A DNA stretch of 56,886 nucleotides from Streptomyces harenosi (GCF_011008945.1 NZ_WYCT01000006.1:1-56886); one strand, 5' to 3'. Shown: positions 1-7,431, counted from the first letter of the stretch. Made by a program: numbers and translations. The notes: generated by a model from the sequence alone, not told the origin.

Positions 1-67
1 GGACGGGAGAGGGGGAGGGGAGGCGAGCGGTGCGGGCCGTCCGCCCCGGTGGCTCCTCCCCTCGGCT

Positions 68-93
68 CCTGCCCCGGCCCGCCCCGGGGCAGG
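68..93. terminator. Hairpin downstream of the DsbA-like gene
   Basis: Arms of 10 bp (68-77 and 84-93, with core CTGCCCCGG and CCGGGGCAG) enclose a 6-nt loop. It lies just past the stop of the minus-strand gene ending at 110, so it probably terminates that transcript and may serve a convergent gene outside the window. There is no T-tract, which is usual in Streptomyces. Nothing else is recognisable in bases 1-109. Confidence 0.5.
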
Positions 94-109
94 GACGCCG
101 TCCGCGGGC

Positions 110-634
110 TCAGGACTCGCGCGCGGCCAGCAGCCGGTCCGCGATCTCCTCGATCCGCTCGCGCAGACCCTCCTGGCTCTTGCCGCCGTCGAGGCGCTCG
201 CCGCCGATCACGTACGTGGGGGTGCCGGTCACGCCGATCGCCTTGCCCTCGGCCTGGTCGGCGTCGACGATCAGGATGTGCCGGCCGTCGATCAGCGCCG
301 TGTCGAACTCCTCGGCGTCGAGGCCGAGTTCCCGTGCCACCTCGACCAGGAAGGGCTCCCCCGCACGGTCCAGCTCCTCGACCCGGGCCAGCACGGCCTC
401 CACGTACTCCCAGCCCTTGCCCTGCGCCACCGCCTCCTCGGCGGCCTGCGCGGCGGCGAAGGCGTGCTTGTGCTTCTCCAGCGGGAAGTGCCGCAGCCGC
501 AGCTCCAGGCGGTCGCCGTAGCGGGCGCGCAGGGCGCCGAGGTCGTCCAGCGCGGTACGGCAGTCCGGGCACTGGAGCTCGCACCAGACGTCGAGGACGG
601 GCGCGGCGGGACGATCGGGGGAGGTGTCGCTCAT
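110..634 (-). CDS. DsbA-family thioredoxin-fold protein
   Basis: The 174-aa product has a CPDC active-site motif at residues 22-25 and a cis-proline context (GVTGTPTYVIG) near residue 137. The helical insert between them is typical of DsbA-like oxidoreductases. There is no signal peptide or membrane segment, so it is probably cytosolic, unlike exported DsbA. The protein is short for the family and looks like a compact single domain. It is monocistronic. The family assignment is firm; the substrate is unknown. Confidence 0.85.
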   Translation of the reverse strand: MSDTSPDRPAAPVLDVWCELQCPDCRTALDDLGALRARYGDRLELRLRHFPLEKHKHAFAAAQAAEEAVAQGKGWEYVEAVLARVEELDRAGEPFLVEVARELGLDAEEFDTALIDGRHILIVDADQAEGKAIGVTGTPTYVIGGERLDGGKSQEGLRERIEEIADRLLAARES

Positions 635-849
635 GGACCCAGTCTCCCAGCCCCCGCAGCGGCGCCACCATCGGACCTCGCCCGTCGCGGTCCGGCCCGC
701 TCCGGGCCCGCCGCGGCGCCCGGCACCCGCGGAGGAGCCGACCCGGAGATGTCCCTGATGTCCGGCCGGGGCGTGGCCTCGCGGGGTGCGGACGGTGCAG
801 GATGGAAGGACCGGGCGACTGCCCGGCCGAGCCCTGCCTGGAGGACCGG

Positions 850-1287
850 ATGATTGCCGAGACCGTCTGCTCCGCCGTGTCCGCGGCCGGCCTGGGCATC
901 GCGGCGGTCACCGCGTACCGCAGGCGCTTCCTGGCGGCCGCGCGCATCGCCGCCTATTCCCTGGTGCCCGTCGGCCTGGTGATGACCGGCATCGTCGACT
1001 GGCTCGCCGACACGGCCTTCAGCCCCACGGCCTGGGCCGGTTTCGGCGTGCTCGGTGCCGCCTGGCTGCTCTTCGCCGTCACGCGGACGGTGGAGCGCCG
1101 CCGCGGCGGCACCCGCGAGGAGCGCAAGGAGGCCCGGGCCGCGGCCCGGCGGGAGGCGGCGGCCCCCACGGCCTCGGCGCCCTCCCTGGGAGCGGGTTCC
1201 CGGCCGGCGGCCGGGCGCGCGTCCGCCTCCCGGCCCGAGGACGACTTCAGCGACATCGAGGCCATCCTGAAGAAGCACGGCATCTGA
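850..1287 (+). CDS. Small membrane protein of unknown function
   Basis: The 145-aa product starts at ATG 850, preceded by GGAGG at 840-844 with 5-nt spacing. The reading frame continues upstream, but without a comparable ribosome-binding site. The N-terminal half has two or three hydrophobic segments (about residues 5-20, 32-52 and 58-76). A basic Ala/Arg stretch follows, then an acidic C-terminal tail ending DDFSDIEAILKKHGI that looks like a conserved docking peptide. I do not recognise a named family. It is probably an actinobacterial membrane protein. Confidence 0.75.
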   Translation: MIAETVCSAVSAAGLGIAAVTAYRRRFLAAARIAAYSLVPVGLVMTGIVDWLADTAFSPTAWAGFGVLGAAWLLFAVTRTVERRRGGTREERKEARAAARREAAAPTASAPSLGAGSRPAAGRASASRPEDDFSDIEAILKKHGI

Positions 1288-1403
1288 GCGGCGCCGGCGC
1301 AGACGGCGGCCGTCCGCCGCCGGACGGCGCGCACGGCCGGTTCCGGCGGGTGCGCACGGACGCTCTCGGCGGATACGGCGCTGGTGAGCCGGGTGGGGGA
1401 AGC

Positions 1404-1428
1404 GACACAGTGGGACACCAGGGTGTCC
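1404..1428. promoter_or_regulatory. Cluster of three GACAC motifs (WhiA-type)
   Basis: GACAC occurs at 1404-1408 and 1414-1418, and its reverse complement GTGTC at 1423-1427. The last two lie in a perfect inverted repeat with 7-bp arms (GGACACC, AG, GGTGTCC) at 1413-1428. GACAC is the published core of WhiA binding sites in Streptomyces. The cluster lies about 110 bp upstream of the small membrane protein gene at 1536. Binding is inferred, not shown. Confidence 0.4.
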
Positions 1429-1535
1429 GGAAATGATCACAACCCGAACCGGACATCACGGAAACAGCGGACTCCCGTTCTTTACCCGCGTGTTGATCGC
1501 GCGGGGTGTGGGGACTGCGCCATCATCGCCGCGAG

Positions 1536-1688
1536 ATGCTGGACACGCCCCAGAGGGATGCCGCGCCGCCGAAGGACGAGCCGCGCGGCTGCCTCTTCGC
1601 TCTATCCCAGCCACCGCTGATGATCTTTCTTGCGGTGATCGGCTGTCTGCTGCTCATGGCCGCGTTGCACGATCTGCTGCTGCTGTGA
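1536..1688 (+). CDS. Small single-pass membrane protein (50 aa)
   Basis: The predicted protein has a polar N-terminus (MLDTPQRDAAPPKDEPRG), then a strongly hydrophobic C-terminal helix covering roughly residues 27-50 and ending LHDLLLL. GTG at 1506 would add ten residues; ATG 1536 is preferred because the added residues look random. Neither start has a good ribosome-binding site. The gene stands alone behind a GACAC cluster and near ssgB, so a developmental role is possible. No family is recognised. Confidence 0.6.
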   Translation: MLDTPQRDAAPPKDEPRGCLFALSQPPLMIFLAVIGCLLLMAALHDLLLL

Positions 1689-1775
1689 GCCGTACTCGCG
1701 CTCCCCGGCGCCACCCGCCGGGGACCGCGTGGCCCGCGCGCGTGCCCCACCGGATCCGGCCCCCGGCCGGCGCCG

Positions 1776-2336
1776 TCAGCCCGCCGCTTCCTTCCGCCGG
1801 GCCCGGTAGGCGGCCACGTGCAGGCGGTTTCCGCAGGTGCGGCTGTCGCAGTAGCGCCGGGAGCGGTTGCGGGAGAGGTCGACGAAGGCGCGCCGGCAGT
1901 CGGGAGCCTCACACCGCCGCAGCCGCTCGCGCTCCCCGGCGACCACGAAGAACGCCAGCGCCATGCCGCAGTCGGCGGCCAGGTGGTCCGCGACGGAGGC
2001 ACCGGGCGCGAAGTAGTGGACATGCCAGTCGTAGCCGTCGTGGTCGGTGAGCCGGGGCGTGGTGCCGGCGGCGGCGACCAGCTCGTTGATCAGTCCGGCG
2101 GCGGCCCGGGTCTCGGGGGCCGCGAAGACCGCGGCGAACCGGCCCCGGACCTTGCGCACCGCGGACAGATCGAATTCGGAGAGCGCGCCGACATCGCTGA
2201 TCTGGTGGTTTCGTACGAATGCGTCGAGAGCGGCGACGTCCGGCAGTCCGTCCGGCGCCGATTCGTCCTCCGGCGCGGTGTTCACCAGATCGACCACGGT
2301 GTCGAGGGCGCACCGGGTGTCGTGGGTGATCAGCAC
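1776..2336 (-). CDS. CGNR zinc-finger / ABATE-domain regulator
   Basis: The 186-aa product has an N-terminal ABATE-type (stress-associated) domain of about 130 residues. The C-terminal zf-CGNR module is visible as CEAPDC, then RRYCDSRTCGNR, which supplies four cysteines for zinc and the signature CGNR. The start is GTG 2336, preceded by GGGAG; the frame is open far upstream but has no better start there. Members of this family are presumed DNA-binding regulators, and the target is unknown. It is transcribed alone. Confidence 0.88.
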   Translation of the reverse strand: MLITHDTRCALDTVVDLVNTAPEDESAPDGLPDVAALDAFVRNHQISDVGALSEFDLSAVRKVRGRFAAVFAAPETRAAAGLINELVAAAGTTPRLTDHDGYDWHVHYFAPGASVADHLAADCGMALAFFVVAGERERLRRCEAPDCRRAFVDLSRNRSRRYCDSRTCGNRLHVAAYRARRKEAAG

Positions 2337-2767
2337 GTTTCGCTCCCTGGCCTGGGGGTCGGGCGGGCGCCCGCCGATGCTGGCCGATGGTAGTGGCTCG
2401 CGCCGCCCCCGCACCGGTGCCGTCGGGAGACCCGTACCCACGTGCCGGTACAACGGCGACCGGCGGGACGGGGTTCCCGGCGCTCCGCGGGCGGTCTCCC
2501 CGAGCCTTCGGCGGCCCGGACGCCCGCGCGCCCGTGCCCCTTGCTCTCCCGCCCCGTGCCTCCCCGGCGGGCGCGGCGCGCCCGGGACCGCGGCCGGCCG
2601 GACGCCGTGCGTGTGCGCCCGCGCACCCTGCGTGCCCGGGGCACGCCGCGGCGCCGCCCCGCGGTGGTCCGCGGCGACGGCGCCGTGTGTGCCGTATGCG
2701 GTTGTCCCGGCCGCCCGTGCCGTCACCCCGAGTCGACGGCGCCGGGCGGGTTCGCGGGGGCCTCGCC
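2337..2767. other. Intergenic region, no gene seen
   Basis: This 431-bp very GC-rich gap lies between the CGNR gene start and the ssgB stop, both on the minus strand. Open frames cross it on both strands, but they have no plausible start, ribosome-binding site or recognisable protein. It should hold the CGNR promoter and the ssgB terminator; neither is clear by eye. Confidence 0.6.
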
Positions 2768-3181
2768 CTAGCTCTCGGCCAGGATGTGCGAGAGCTCCTG
2801 ATCGAGATCGAAATGCCGGTGTTCCGTGCCGGGGGGCACGGCGGCGTCGGTCCGCTTCAGGAAGGACTCCAGGGCCCGTGCCGGGGCCTCGAGCAGAGCC
2901 TCCCCCTCCGGGGAGCTCAGGGCGATGCACACGACGCCCTGGCCGTGGCTGCGCGACGGCCAGACGCGGACGTCGCCGGTACCCGTGGGGCGGTGAAGCC
3001 CTTCGGCGAGGAGGTCGCGGGCGAACACCCACTCGACGGTCTCCTCGGCTCCGGTGTGGAAGGTGGCGTGCACGGCGTAGGGGTCGGCCGTGTCGTACCG
3101 CAGGCCTGCGGGGACAGGCAGGGAGGACTCGCTCGACACAACGAGGCGCAGGTGCAGCTCGCAGCTGACCGTGGTGTTCAT
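2768..3181 (-). CDS. ssgB: Sporulation-specific cell division protein SsgB
   Basis: The 137-aa SsgA-like protein begins MNTTVSCELHLRLVV and has the length and conserved features of SsgB, including VEWVFARDLL and the SPEGEALLEAP segment. In Streptomyces, SsgA positions SsgB at future septum sites, and SsgB then recruits FtsZ for sporulation septation. ATG 3181 was chosen because the family starts there; an upstream in-frame ATG at 3247 would add an unrelated basic peptide. Published work reports sigma-H dependence of ssgB, and a candidate promoter is listed separately. Confidence 0.95.
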   Translation of the reverse strand: MNTTVSCELHLRLVVSSESSLPVPAGLRYDTADPYAVHATFHTGAEETVEWVFARDLLAEGLHRPTGTGDVRVWPSRSHGQGVVCIALSSPEGEALLEAPARALESFLKRTDAAVPPGTEHRHFDLDQELSHILAES

Positions 3182-3242
3182 AAGCGCCAGGGCCTTTCGC
3201 TCAGTGTGCGCTCGGGGATTCGCACGTCGGCGAAATCGACAT

Positions 3243-3266
3243 GCCACCTACGGTGCCGTTGTAAAC
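3243..3266 (-). promoter_or_regulatory. Candidate sigma-H-type promoter of ssgB
   Basis: Read on the minus strand, GTTT (3266-3263) is followed after 14 nt by GGTGGC (3248-3243). This is a partial match to the GTTT...GGGTAT pattern of stress/developmental sigma-H promoters. It would start transcription about 55 nt before the ssgB ATG. The -10 match is weak. Confidence 0.3.
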
Positions 3267-3364
3267 CCCTCTGAGTGTTTTGAGTGTCTTTAGGTAACTC
3301 GTCCGGCCGAGAGAACGTTGTCGAGGTGCGGCCATTTCGGTGACTCGTTAGCCTCGGGTAGGGT

Positions 3365-3386
3365 CTCCCCGTATGAATACGGGGAG
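3365..3386. promoter_or_regulatory. Perfect inverted repeat spanning the start codon of the 3373 gene
   Basis: Two perfect 9-bp arms, CTCCCCGTA (3365-3373) and TACGGGGAG (3378-3386), are separated by TGAA. The A of the ATG closes the left arm and TG lies in the loop. As RNA this would be a stable hairpin holding the initiation codon; as DNA it could be an operator. A possible -10 (TAGGGT, 3359-3364) sits directly upstream. Confidence 0.5.
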
Positions 3387-3834
3387 TGAGGCGCCGGGCG
3401 AGGTTGCCGTGGCATCGGAAGAGAGCAGCCGGACCGAGACGGGTGGAGCGCAGGACGAGCAGGGTCTCGGCTCGCGTGCGCCGGAATTCATCAAGGCCCG
3501 CCGAATGCTGCATCTGAGCTGGCAGGTCGGCGTCTTCATCGTGGGACTCGCGGTCGTGGCGGCCGGCGTGGTCATGCTGCCGCTGCCCGGTCCGGGCTGG
3601 GTCGTGATCTTCGGCGGGATGGCCATCTGGGCGACCGAGTTCGTCTGGGCACAGCTCGTGCTGCGCTGGACCAAGCGCAAGGTGACCGAGGCGGCACAGC
3701 GGGCGCTCGATCCTAAGGTGCGCCGCCGCAACCTGATCCTCACGGTGATCGGCTTGGTGATCATCGCCGCCCTCGTCGGCATCTACGTCTGGAAATTCGG
3801 CTTCGAGATGCCCTGGAAGATCAAGGACCAGTGA
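3373..3834 (+). CDS. TIGR02611 family (PGPGW) membrane protein
   Basis: The 153-aa product has a polar acidic N-terminus of about 45 residues and then two adjacent hydrophobic segments (about 50-70 and 75-90). The signature LPLPGPGWVVIFGG lies between them, and a third membrane helix occupies about 120-142. The family is conserved in actinobacteria and has no assigned function. ATG 3373 has no Shine-Dalgarno sequence and may be leaderless. GTG 3409 has GAGG five nt upstream and is an alternative that would leave the hairpin in the leader. Confidence 0.85.
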   Translation: MNTGSEAPGEVAVASEESSRTETGGAQDEQGLGSRAPEFIKARRMLHLSWQVGVFIVGLAVVAAGVVMLPLPGPGWVVIFGGMAIWATEFVWAQLVLRWTKRKVTEAAQRALDPKVRRRNLILTVIGLVIIAALVGIYVWKFGFEMPWKIKDQ

Positions 3835-3880
3835 TCCGGACGCGGGCGGGGCGCCGCCCGGACGCGTGACCGCCGTCCGA

Positions 3881-3997
3881 GGGGGTGCCTCCACCGCGGT
3901 GCGGTGTCCCGGGGGTGCCACCACCACGGACCGAGTGACCCGAGGGTGCCTCCGTCGTGGACCAGGTGTCCCGGGGGTGCCTCCACCGCGGTGCGGG
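3881..3997. repeat. Tandem repeat, four degenerate units of 30-31 bp
   Basis: Units begin at 3881, 3911, 3942 and 3973. Each opens with GRGGGTGCC and the first three end in GTGTCCC or GTGACCC. Units 1 and 4 are nearly identical over their first 24 bases (GGGGGTGCCTCC then ACCGCGGTGCGG). The spacing is not a multiple of three, so this is not a protein repeat. Confidence 0.75.
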
Positions 3998-4379
3998 CCG
4001 GGGCCTCGGCCGCGGAGCGGCCTGGACGGGGCAGCGCCCCGGCAGGGGGAAGCGGGGCGGACGGACCCGGACCGCAGGGATCGCCTCGGCTGCCGTACGG
4101 CCCGGGGCGGCCGCCGTGCCGTCCGGCCCCAGTACCTCCTTCGCCCCGGCCGCCGCCCGGCCACGCTCCGGCCTCCGCGCCTCGATGAGCGTCCCCCCCC
4201 CACCGTGCGGGGGCCGGGCCCTTCCCGCCCGTGGACGCCGGAGTTTTCAGCAGCCGTGGGATGTGATCGAGGTGCGTGCGCCGCAGGGCCGTGACCTGTG
4301 AGCGCCGCCCGGCGAGACCGGCGTGAAGCGTGCCCGCGGCGCCTCCGGGGCGGACGGGCGGCGGTCCCGGCGGACGGCC

Positions 4380-4482
4380 GTCGCGCTCCGGGCGTCCGCC
4401 TTCCGTGTGCAGGTCGTCGCGCTCAAGGCGTCCACCCTCCGTGTACCAGCCGTCGCGCTTCCGGCGCCCGCCCCCTCCGGTG
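4380..4482. repeat. Tandem repeat, three units of 36 bp
   Basis: Units start at 4380, 4416 and 4452, each with GTCGCGCT followed by a GGCGYCC block. Units 1 and 2 also share CCGTGT near the end. The exact 36-bp spacing equals 12 codons, so a decayed coding repeat is possible. The third unit is the most diverged. Confidence 0.65.
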
Positions 4483-4550
4483 CGCACCCCGGTGCGGACC
4501 GTCGAGCCCGGCGTTTCCCCGGCCACCGGCCGCTCCCCGGCCGTCCCCGC

Positions 4551-4625
4551 CGTCCCCAGCCGCCGGCCGCTCCCCGGCCGTCTCCGCTTCCCGGCCGTCC
4601 CCAGCCGCCGGCCGCTCCCCGGCCG
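4551..4625. repeat. Perfect 30-bp direct repeat, 45-bp spacing
   Basis: Bases 4551-4580 and 4596-4625 are identical over 30 bp, both beginning CGTCCCCAGCCGCC and ending GCTCCCCGGCCG. The copies are 45 bp apart from start to start. Flanking sequence is also similar, suggesting recent tandem duplication in a low-complexity region. Confidence 0.75.
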
Positions 4626-4684
4626 ATCCGCCCTCCCCTGGTCACGGCCACCCCCTGACATGCGGTAATGTTCTTCCTGCACCG

Positions 4685-4756
4685 GGGCGATTAGCTCAGT
4701 GGGAGAGCGCTTCGTTCACACCGAAGAGGTCACTGGTTCGAACCCAGTATCGCCCA
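4685..4756 (+). tRNA. tRNA-Val, anticodon CAC (copy 1)
   Basis: The 72-nt cloverleaf has acceptor GGGCGAT pairing with ATCGCCC, a D-arm GCTC/GAGC, anticodon stem CTTCG/CGAAG with loop TTCACAC (anticodon CAC, reads GUG), and T-arm ACTGG/CCAGT with loop TTCGAAC. The discriminator base is A; CCA is not encoded. It differs from the second copy at 12473 by two bases, one in the D-loop and one in the T-loop. Confidence 0.97.
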
Positions 4757-4768
4757 CCGGAACACCAG

Positions 4769-4801
4769 GCGGCCCGGCTCACCGATCGTGAGCCGGGCCG
4801 C
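4769..4801 (+). terminator. Terminator of tRNA-Val copy 1
   Basis: A perfect 14-bp stem (4769-4782 with 4788-4801; left arm GCGGCCCGGCTCAC) with a 5-nt loop CGATC is followed by TTCGTCG. It starts 13 nt after the tRNA and isolates it from the sugar-transport promoter. Confidence 0.8.
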
Positions 4802-5048
4802 TTCGTCGTGCGCGGGTGCTGCCGGCCGTCCTCGCGGGGCGCCGAGGAGTCCGCGCGGGCGTTCCGCTTCGGCCCGTCTTCACTGAACCGTGACCTTCCG
4901 CCTCTCGCACCGCGAGGGGTCCGGAGCCGTTCGGTCCGTCGATCGCGCCAGGGCCGACCTGGGGGTTCCCCGCCGCGCGGGGCCGCTGTGCGGCCGGGCG
5001 CCGGCGAGCCCGCCCGTTCGCTGCGCCCATCAATTCCTGTCCGAATCA

Positions 5049-5077
5049 TTGACGCGCCCGGAGGCCCTCCGTACCTT
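5049..5077 (+). promoter_or_regulatory. Promoter of the sugar ABC operon
   Basis: TTGACG (5049-5054) and TACCTT (5072-5077) are spaced by 17 bp, a fair match to the vegetative HrdB consensus. Transcription would start near 5084-5086, inside the palindrome listed next, leaving a leader of about 56 nt before the binding-protein ATG. Confidence 0.55.
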
Positions 5078-5082
5078 GTGCC

Positions 5083-5108
5083 AGCAAGCGCTTACTTGAA
5101 ACGATTCA
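5083..5108. promoter_or_regulatory. Two LacI-family-like operators
   Basis: AGCAAGCGCTTACT (5083-5096) is a 14-bp palindrome with one mismatched pair around the CpG centre typical of LacI/GalR operators. It is followed immediately by TGAAACGATTCA (5097-5108), a second partial palindrome of the same type. Both lie on or just after the predicted transcription start, the position for repression by road-block. No LacI-family gene is in the window, so the repressor would be encoded elsewhere. Confidence 0.5.
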
Positions 5109-5140
5109 TGAGGCGGAAGCAACGTCGCGGGGAGGCTCGT

Positions 5141-6430
5141 ATGCAGCAGGGTGGGAATGTGGAGAGGCGGACGATCCTCAAAGCGGCGGGAGCCTCGCTG
5201 GCCGTCGCGGGACTGGGCGCCACGGCCACCGCGTGCGGCGGCGGCAGCGGATCGGGCGACGGAACGGTGACGATCCGTTACTCGTGGTGGGGTGCCGACG
5301 ACCGCGCCGAGCGCATCAACAAGACCATCGCGCTGTTCGAGAAGAAGTACCCCAAAATCAAGGTGAAGACCGACTTCCAGCCGTATCTGGACTTCTGGAA
5401 GAAGTTCAACACCCAGGCCTCGGGCGGAAATCCGCCGGACGTTTTCCAGAACGCCATCGGATTCCTGCGCAAGTACGACGCGAAGAATGTACTGCTCGAC
5501 CTGAGCGAGCAGGTGAAGGCCGGTCACCTCTCCATGGACGGATTCCGCGCGGGTCTGGACAAGTTCGGGGAGATCGACGGCAAGCTCCTCGGTGTGCCCG
5601 TCGGGTCGAACTCGATGGCTCTCGTCATCGACAAGCCCGTCTACACCCGCGCCGGGGTCACGGCCGAACAGGGCTGGACCTGGGACGACTTCCACGCGGC
5701 GATGGCGAGGATCCGGGACAGGACCGGCCGGGCCGGCGACAGCGGCATGTACGGGGTCATGTACCTCTACGACCTGTATCTGCGTCAGAACGGCAAGGCC
5801 TTCTTCACCGAGACCGGACTCGGCTTCACCGAGGCGGACCTGACCGAGTGGTGGACCCGGGCGGAGAAGGGCGTGAAGTCCGGGGTGTACGCCGACCCCA
5901 GGAAGGTCGCCCAGATCAAGCCGAAGTCGGCGCTCTCCGCGGAGCTCGCGGGCAGCGAGTTCACCTGGGACAACTTCACCGTCCGCTACACCTCCGAGGG
6001 CAAGAGCGAGTACGGCCTCGCGCCGATCCCCACGACGGACGGCAAGAAGACCGGGCAGTACCTCGGCTCGCTCATGCTCAGCGCCTCCAAGCGCACCCGG
6101 CACCCCGAGGAGGTCGCCCAGTTCATCCACTTCATGGTCCACGACCCCGAGGTCGCCAAGATCATGGGCTACGACCGCGGTGTGCCCGCCACGCAGGCCC
6201 AGTACGACGCCTACCAGCCGACCGACCCGGTGAACAAGGCGATCGCCGCCTACGAGGAGTCGCTGGTGAAGGCCGGGGTCCTGGAGCCCATCACCCCGCA
6301 CCCGGGCGGCGCCGACATCTGCGAGAGCGCCTTCCTGCGCATCGCCGAGGAGATGGCCATGGGCAAGCGGTCCGTGGACGAGGCCGTCAAGCAGTTCTTC
6401 ACCGAGTCGAAGACGGCTCTCGCCGGCTGA
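5141..6430 (+). CDS. ABC sugar transporter solute-binding lipoprotein
   Basis: The 429-aa product is an extracellular binding protein of the MalE/CUT1 type. The N-terminus has a twin-arginine motif (ERRTILK, residues 8-14), a hydrophobic stretch and a lipobox-like ATAC with the cysteine at residue 32. It is therefore probably a Tat-exported lipoprotein anchored outside the membrane. Mature features include YSWWGADDRAERINK and PPDVFQNAIGFLRKYD. The start is ATG 5141, with GGGGAGG at 5129-5135. It is the first gene of a coupled operon with two permeases. The ligand is unknown; context suggests an oligosaccharide from pectin-like material. Confidence 0.93.
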   Translation: MQQGGNVERRTILKAAGASLAVAGLGATATACGGGSGSGDGTVTIRYSWWGADDRAERINKTIALFEKKYPKIKVKTDFQPYLDFWKKFNTQASGGNPPDVFQNAIGFLRKYDAKNVLLDLSEQVKAGHLSMDGFRAGLDKFGEIDGKLLGVPVGSNSMALVIDKPVYTRAGVTAEQGWTWDDFHAAMARIRDRTGRAGDSGMYGVMYLYDLYLRQNGKAFFTETGLGFTEADLTEWWTRAEKGVKSGVYADPRKVAQIKPKSALSAELAGSEFTWDNFTVRYTSEGKSEYGLAPIPTTDGKKTGQYLGSLMLSASKRTRHPEEVAQFIHFMVHDPEVAKIMGYDRGVPATQAQYDAYQPTDPVNKAIAAYEESLVKAGVLEPITPHPGGADICESAFLRIAEEMAMGKRSVDEAVKQFFTESKTALAG

Positions 6431-7431
6431 TGGGAAGCGCCGTGACACACGCCCCCGCGAGGGAGGGCCTGGCCGAGGACTCCGTGCCGCGGCGCGGACC
6501 GGCGCACTCCGCGCGCCCCTCCGCCTCCGCGCGGCGGGGCCGCCGGGAGAACCTGGCCGGCTACCTCTTCATGTCCCCCTGGATCGCCGGCTTCCTGCTG
6601 CTGACGGCCGGGCCGATGGCCGCCTCGCTCTACTTCGCCTTCACCGACTACAACCTGTTCGACGCACCCCGGTGGATCGGCCTGGACAACTTCTCCGAGA
6701 TGTTCGCCGACCCGCGCTGGCGCCACTCGGTGCGGATCACGCTGTGGTACGTCGTCATCGGCACGCCGGTCAAACTGCTCGCCGCCCTCGGAGTGGCGCT
6801 GCTGCTGGCGCAGAAGCGGCGGGGCCAGGCCTTCTACCGGGCCGCCTTCTACGCGCCGTCGCTGATCGGCGCGAGCGTGTCCGTCGCCATCGTCTGGAAG
6901 GCGATCTTCTCCGACGACGCGATCGTCGACCGGACGCAGCAGCTCTTCGGCATCGGCGCCGGCGGCTGGACCGGCGACCCCGACCTGATCATCTACAGTC
7001 TGGTGGCGCTCACCGTCTGGCAGTTCGGCGCCCCCATGGTCATCTTCCTGGCCGGCCTGAAGCAGGTACCGCGCGAGCTGTACGAGGCGGCCGACGTCGA
7101 CGGGGCCGGCAAGCTGCGGCAGTTCTGGAACATCACGCTGCCGATGATCTCCCCGGTGCTCTTCTTCAACGTCCTGCTGGAGACCATCCACTCCTTCCAG
7201 ATCTTCAGCTCCGCCTACATCGTCGGCGGCGGCGCCGGAGGCAACGCCTGCGGGCCCGCGGACGGAACGATGGTCTACACCTGTTACCTGTACGTCCAGG
7301 GCTTCGAGAACAGCCGCATGGGCCTGGCCTCCGCCATGGCCTGGATGCTGCTCGTCGCGGTCGCCCTGGTCACCGCGGTGCTGTTCTGGTCCCAGAAGCG
7401 CTGGGTGCACTACGAGGAGGGCGGCCGATGA
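6430..7431 (+). CDS. ABC sugar transporter permease (MalF-like)
   Basis: The 333-aa product has a basic N-terminal tail of about 45 residues and six predicted membrane helices. The permease EAA loop (ELYEAADVDGAGKLRQFW) near the C-terminal third contacts the ATPase. Its ATG overlaps the binding-protein stop (TGATG), indicating translational coupling; GTG 6442 is an alternative start. It forms the membrane channel with the next permease. No ATPase is encoded nearby, as is usual for Streptomyces CUT1 systems that share MsiK. Confidence 0.93.
   Translation: MGSAVTHAPAREGLAEDSVPRRGPAHSARPSASARRGRRENLAGYLFMSPWIAGFLLLTAGPMAASLYFAFTDYNLFDAPRWIGLDNFSEMFADPRWRHSVRITLWYVVIGTPVKLLAALGVALLLAQKRRGQAFYRAAFYAPSLIGASVSVAIVWKAIFSDDAIVDRTQQLFGIGAGGWTGDPDLIIYSLVALTVWQFGAPMVIFLAGLKQVPRELYEAADVDGAGKLRQFWNITLPMISPVLFFNVLLETIHSFQIFSSAYIVGGGAGGNACGPADGTMVYTCYLYVQGFENSRMGLASAMAWMLLVAVALVTAVLFWSQKRWVHYEEGGR

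Larger units (their letters stand above)
3835..4684. other. 850-bp gene-free region with short repeats
   Basis: No convincing gene lies between the TIGR02611 gene and the first tRNA. The stretch is extremely GC-rich and contains three separate groups of direct repeats, listed individually. Long open frames on both strands encode only Pro/Arg/Gly-rich sequence, as expected at this base composition. Confidence 0.6.

Noticed and set aside
3783..4682. Open minus-strand frame of 299 codons across the repeat region and the end of the TIGR02611 gene
   Set aside because: Composition is only Gly/Arg/Pro/Ala, it overlaps a well-supported gene, and it has no ribosome-binding site. It is a GC-driven open frame.
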